Positions 59,664 through 64,000 of a DNA stretch of 64,000 bases are shown here, in pieces; the stretch's first letter is position 1, and every line of letters begins with the position of its first letter. The translations under genes and the position numbers were made by a program. Location of the stretch: contig CM055092.1 of the NCBI GenBank assembly GCA_029204225.1, positions 61,121,302 to 61,185,301 of the forward strand, written 5' to 3'. Under the pieces are notes generated by a model that was given only the letters and a program-made list of their open reading frames with translations, was not told where the DNA came from and searched no databases. This stretch comes from Diphasiastrum complanatum (lineage: Eukaryota; Streptophyta; Lycopodiopsida; Lycopodiales; Lycopodiaceae).

Positions 59664-60900
59664 TCCTTAAATGAAAATGTATATCATAAGATGAAGTAAC
59701 TTCTCGAAAGAAAAAAATGCAACTTGTTGTCCAAACTTCATGTCGCCAAATAAATTTCACACCAAAGTAGTTGAAATCTCATCCCCGATTATGTCCAACA
59801 TATAAAAGGAAAAGAATGCAAAATAATGAAGCATCAAGTCAAAGGGTGAGGATTTGCATATCATTGTTGAGAGATGAAGATTCTAGCCCCATGTGGAAGA
59901 TCAACAAGAACCTAAGTGTGGTTCTTCATGAGTGAGCTATACTCCTCTTGCATCGCATCCTCCCAACATTTTAATCCTTTGACCTACCCATAAAAAACAG
60001 GTTCTACTGTACTATTCTCAATATAAGTAAAAGCAAAATAAAAAAAATCATCATATTCTATTGATTTAGTAGAGGCACGAGTCTTCCCTTCATAGAAATG
60101 ATCCACTTTGTTGTCCTACAAAGTCTGCAACAACCATTTAGAGACTGGGTTGGGCTGTCTAACAGCCTTACCTTTGTCAACACTTTGTTGTCCAAAGTGT
60201 TCTGAACTTGGACCTTGATGTCCAATGTTTTCTGAACTTGAACCTTGTTGTCCAATGTTTTTCGAACTTAGACCTTGTTGTCCAATGTCTTCAACAAGCT
60301 GCTCTTCACCATAAATAGGTTCTTCTTGATGAACTGTGGACTGCAAAATTGACGAAGTAGTGGGCTGTCCACTAGAAGTAGACGACAGTCTCTCCTCTTC
60401 ATGATTAGATGGCAAAACCAAATCTGGAAATATCTCAACATATGCATCATGGGAAAAGTTTCCTTTCATGACATGAGTGGGCGCAACATCATAGAAAGTC
60501 TTTTCATCAAAATGAACATCAGGACTCACTATGATTTTATTAGTATCCAAACTAAACAACCTATAGCCCTTGCTTTCACTACTATAGCAAACAAATATAC
60601 TTTTAACTCTTTTATCATCAAGCTAGGTTCTTAGCTTATTGAGATGAAAGCATAAGTTGTGCAACCAAAGATACGAAAGTAAGAAACGATAGGCTTCTTA
60701 CCATACCAAACTTCATAAGTTAATACCTTCAAGGATTTAGTAGGACACCGATTACTAATGTATGTCGCCGTTATAACCGCTTCAGCCCAAAATTTGTGAG
60801 GTAGGCCCTTTGGCTTGAGCATGCATCGAACCATCTCCATGATAGTGCAATTCTTTCTTTCAGCAACACCATTTATCCCATTTGTATGAGACACTCTTGT
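59664..60900 (-). pseudogene. Copia element E: integrase tail, linker, RT start
   Basis: From the right: GVAERKNCTIMEMVRCML (catalytic Glu), FWAEAVITATYISNRCP, FGCTTYAF, then after a shift NKIIVSPDVHFDEKTFYD and a Ser/Gln-rich linker with tandem repeats, and CWEDAMQEEYSSLMKNHT of the RT start. RT and RNase H beyond VLVDLP are deleted, and the purine tract and LTR follow. Confidence 0.85.
60185..60295 (-). repeat. 30-bp minisatellite coding a 10-residue repeat
   Basis: Three and a half units of 30 bp (60185, 60215, 60245, 60275). The minus frame reads NIGQQGSSSE, NIGHQGPSSE and similar, within the copia linker. Confidence 0.92.
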
Positions 60901-60979
60901 AAGGAATACTGACTATTCTCCTTGGCTGTCCACGAGTTTCTACAAGAGGGTTTCTAGCCATCTCTTTCTTTCTTTTGAG

Positions 60980-61530
60980 AATGCTTTGTGTGATTGAATA
61001 ATTAAGATCCTAGATCCTTAGGATTCTATTTTCTACAGTAAAATTGACTTGGTGTACCAAGTGTGCCCCATAAGACTCTGAGAGATGACACTCTCAAAAG
61101 GAACCAGAGCAAGTTAGGAAGTCAAGGATTGGGCCTCCAATCTGTGTTGGGCTAGTCGAGTAGTCACAAGTCATGAGCTAGCTTTGGAGCTCGAGTCATG
61201 GCCTAATTAGCTCTCGAAACTCATGTCCAGGAGCCAAGTTGATTTTGGCCGTCAGGACAGCTCTTGGGACCCATATCCGGGAGTTAGACTGATTCTTCTA
61301 GGCTTGCCAAGCTTAATCAACAAAATAAAACCTAAGTCCAAAATAATATGCTTTACTAGATAGCACTATATTCCAAGACAAAGGGGGCATGCTGAACCAC
61401 ACCAGAATTATAGGAGGAGTCCAGCAGATAGAAACTTGGGCAGCTCAACCAACACCAAGAATCCAATCGCTAGGTCTCAGCTTCCTCTAGAAAACTGCTC
61501 AAGTTTCAGTGTCCTTTGAGACGCCGACAT
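60980..61530 (+). repeat. Probable gypsy LTR (limits uncertain)
   Basis: Ends near CCGACATAACA at about 61532, followed by GTGATATCAAAGC, a degenerate tRNA-Met primer site. Start not found. Confidence 0.4.
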
Positions 61531-61532
61531 AA

Positions 61533-61545
61533 CATGTGATATCAA
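61533..61545 (+). other. Degenerate primer-binding site
   Basis: TGATATCAAAGCT, two changes from TGGTATCAGAGCT. Confidence 0.5.
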
Positions 61546-61939
61546 AGCTGACTAGAAGGTTAGCCACGCGAATCTCATAGGGATGGCCACTTTTTGGGAC
61601 TCGTGAGGATAACTATTGTGCAAGGTTCTGCTCACAGTGTAAGTGTGAGTGCGTCCACGGGATGGTCAGTAGAACGAGGGACTTAATGCAACAAGGTGTT
61701 GCCCTTGAAGTGTAAGCATGGTAAATTCTCGCGATTCGGGCCTGCACGTAGGACATGATGAGACAAATTGTTGCCTAAGTAGGTGAAATCACGATTTGTG
61801 CCTTGTGGGGTGTGGGGTGACATATTCAAATTATAACTCGTGATTGCTTGATTTGATTCAGGTGGTTTAATCTAGTTGGGAGTTGAGAGAAGAGATTGCA
61901 TTTGTGAGTGGATGACACACAAATATGGAAAGGAGCTTC

Positions 61940-62910
61940 CATGGGGCAATCCCCAAGATTGTTATCGAGAAAGATTGTGGAGAGGAAGTCAGATTTCATG
62001 ATCGATTATGGAGCTTCACATAATTATATCTTGAGGAGCGTAGTGGAATAATTCAGTTTGCCGACAGAGAATGTGACATCAAGCCTCAAGGTGGAAACAA
62101 CAAAGGGAGTATTGGACGCAGACAAGGTGATATTGAACATCCCATTGCAGATTGAAAGATGGAAAGCTAGACTTAGCTTTCTGATTTTAGAGATGGATGA
62201 AATTTGATGTGATTTTGGGCCTCCCTTAGTTAAATGAACAATGAATTGCAATATTGGGTAGGAGCTAAAACTTGGTCCTCTTAAATTACAAGGGACAGAT
62301 CTATATGACAAGAGCTCTGCCTGGAGGATGCGCAAAGAGTGTCGACATCAAAATCTAGTTGTTGCATCAATGATGAAAAAAATGACAAGGGAGAAGGAAT
62401 CAAAGTTTTTTCTTTGTGTTTGTCGAGAGGTTTCAAAAGGGAAAAGTGAACGGCAAGAAAATCTGCCAAAAGAGATAGCAAATTTGCTAAAAGAATTTAG
62501 CGATTTATTTTTGGAAGAACTTCCAGCTCGACCATAAAATTGAGTTGGTACCAGGAACATAACCAACTTCACGAGCTCCTTACAAGATGTCACAAGAAGA
62601 GTTGGTGGAACTGAAATGACAACTTGGCAAATCGATAAACAAAGGATTTACTAGACCTAGCGCTTCATCTTTTGGAGCTCTAGTTTTATTTATGGAAAAG
62701 ATAGACAAGACTCTTTGAATGTGTGTAGATTACTGCATGCACAACAAGTATACTATTAAGAACAATTACCCCATGCCTAGAATTGATGACTTGTTCGATC
62801 AACTCAAACATGCCAAGTATTTTATTTGAATAGATCTCTGGTCTAGATATCACCAAATTTGGATAGCTAAAAACGATTCACAAGCTTTATGGTCTCCTGC
62901 CTGAAGTGCA
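61940..62910 (+). pseudogene. Gypsy protease and reverse transcriptase remnant
   Basis: The protease reads YGASHNYILRSVVE near 62010 and LEMDE, then FDVILGLPxLNEQ. The linker continues with KEIANLLKEFSDLFLEELP, and RT with [51 protein letters not shown] (catalytic RT block 1) and LKHAKYFI, stop, IDLWSRYHQIWI. The YxDD block and everything after are missing. At least five stops (TGA, TAG) fall in otherwise readable frame. Confidence 0.88.
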
Positions 62911-63056
62911 TTATCTCCATTGGGGAGACCTTCGGGCATTTAAACTGAAAAAAAAAAACATAAACACAGTTAAATGTAATTAATCAAAGATCAGTTAATA
63001 GGAATTTGTATATGAAAAAAAAAAAAACCAATTAAAAGCAATTATTCGAAGACTAC
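62911..63056. other. No gene; two A-rich runs
   Basis: A11 and A13 runs. Possibly an intron of the ULP1-like gene to the right. Confidence 0.4.
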
Positions 63057-63184
63057 CTCTTCCAGATTTGGAAGTCCATCTTGTATTGCAAGCCAATTAA
63101 AAAAGTGTTTGGCATTGCTTATTGTATACCAATTACAGCTGACAGAGTCAACCTGTTGGGAGGACTGCAGAATCCAAATTTTAA

Positions 63185-63365
63185 CATTATGAGATATCGG
63201 ATCAACGCGCAGGATGTTAGAATAAAATCTACAACGGAAACAAGCGCGCGTCGAACTGATATCAAAAAAATATTGATTGAATATCGGATTAGCGCGCACG
63301 TTATGAAAATTAACCAATCAATAACTACAAGGGCACATCGAACCGATATTGAAAAATTTATACCT
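63185..63365. repeat. Two imperfect ~92-bp units
   Basis: ATATCGGATxAxCGCGCA and later TCGAACxGATAT recur about 92 bp apart (63190 and 63282). The CGCG-rich words stand out in AT-rich DNA. Confidence 0.65.
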
Positions 63366-63455
63366 CTGCATCAACCATTTTCAGCTTTGAATATGCTTTT
63401 GCATTTGGTACTGGAAAAAGTTCCAATATTTTCTGGATATGGGTTCTGGCAATTT

Positions 63456-63477
63456 TGTGTGTGTGTGTGTGTGTGTA
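63456..63477. repeat. (GT)11 microsatellite
   Basis: Sits where the two ULP1-like copies stop matching. Confidence 0.92.
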
Positions 63478-64000
63478 ATAGAGTTCATCTTTAAACAAAC
63501 TAGATTACACACACCCTCATCATTGACGTACAAGGACAATACATATAAGCTCCAATGATCACTGCAATCAGAAAACAATAAATTTATGAGAATCAATGTG
63601 AAATCAAAATTCATATAAAAAATTCAATATAATAAAATCTAAAAAAAAGACACTTACTTTGTTATGTATGGCAGCATGAGAACTGGAGTCCCCAGTTTGA
63701 CGTATTGGAGCATATCATCGTGCAGACTTTTGAAATCAGAAAAATCAAATGCAGCCATGAATTGAAGGGGAAACAAGACAACATCTATAAACAATGGGGT
63801 CTGGAAAAACTCCATCTAGTACTGAATTGCCCCACCTCCTACATTGTTCCCTAGCATTTTATCCTTACTTTCTAATTCACTTGTATCTAATCTAGAAAGG
63901 GGGAGGCCATCATTGGTCTTCGGCATCCTAAAACTATATCGATGACCTAAACCATTAAGATACGTGTTTAACAATTGATCATACTGTACATATTGAGGAG

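Larger units (their letters stand above)
63057..64000 (-). pseudogene. ULP1-like (C48) protease gene, copy 2 (partial)
   Basis: Exon 64000-63658 reads YDQLLNTYLNGLGHRYSFRM, ESKDKMLGNN, QY, stop (TAG), MEFFQTPLFIDV, DFSDFKSLHDDML and GTPVLMLPYIT. A 96-bp intron (63657 GTAAGTG to 63562 TTGCAG) follows, and then DHWSLYVLSLYVNDEG with the likely catalytic His. A further exon, 63165-63057, bounded by CTGCAG and GTAGTC, reads SSQQVDSVSCNWYTISNAKHF. The Gln and Cys there fit the oxyanion and nucleophile positions of ULP1/SENP-type peptidases, which remove SUMO-like tags or process polyproteins. One stop and a repeat-filled gap between exons suggest decay. Such genes often ride on transposons. The 5' end lies beyond the window. 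Confidence 0.65.

Overview
This is AT-rich nuclear DNA of a land plant, read from 64 kb of mostly transposon-derived sequence. The evidence for a plant is a RING-CH (RINGv) membrane-protein gene of plant type, plant-like GT-AG introns, LTR elements with initiator-tRNA-Met primer sites, and decayed plant genes (lipid-transfer protein, GDP-mannose pyrophosphorylase). The mix of Ty1/copia with a Helitron-type Rep, a tyrosine recombinase, ULP1-like protease genes and an N4/N6-type DNA methyltransferase gene makes me lean to a large-genome fern, lycophyte, gymnosperm or bryophyte rather than a well-studied angiosperm. The window alone cannot settle this.

Layout. 1-3.7 kb: the 5' half of a minus-strand LTR element with an unrecognised ORF that runs off the window. 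3.7-12.5 kb: a plus-strand copia element split between reverse transcriptase and RNase H by a complete 5.9-kb minus-strand copia (element A; target duplication ATCTT), then its long 3' LTR. 12.8-13.5 kb: a phased array of a 13-bp near-palindrome. 14.4-16.4 kb: a broken multi-exon DNA methyltransferase gene. 16.4-22.7 kb: copia fragments in both directions, with a GDP-mannose pyrophosphorylase exon fragment and a lipid-transfer-protein pseudogene side by side. 23.7-25.5 kb: a tyrosine-recombinase gene remnant and a non-LTR-like fragment, then a 62-unit TC microsatellite. 26-29 kb: nothing coding seen. 29-36.7 kb: gypsy gag, a short-LTR element, a plus-strand copia and a gypsy integrase fragment.

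38.7-41 kb is the only stretch that looks like intact host genes: the last exon of an unknown gene, then a two-exon RINGv gene whose splice junction restores the zinc-binding motif. 42-46.2 kb: a tRNA-like SINE, then a minus-strand block with a Helitron-type HUH Rep domain followed by a GIY-YIG nuclease domain and preceded by ULP1-like protease exons. 46.4-59 kb: an old minus-strand LTR element (C) split by a very young copia (element B, 49283-56117; LTRs differ at 2 of 655 positions; target duplication TATAC). 57.3-62.9 kb: more copia fragments and a gypsy protease-RT remnant. 63.0-64 kb: a second copy of the ULP1-like gene, running off the right edge.

The genes do not form one pathway. The region is a stack of nested insertions. 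A palindrome containing a G-box (CACACGTGTG) recurs exactly nine times, in the LTRs or just beside them, and may be a shared regulatory element of several of these families.
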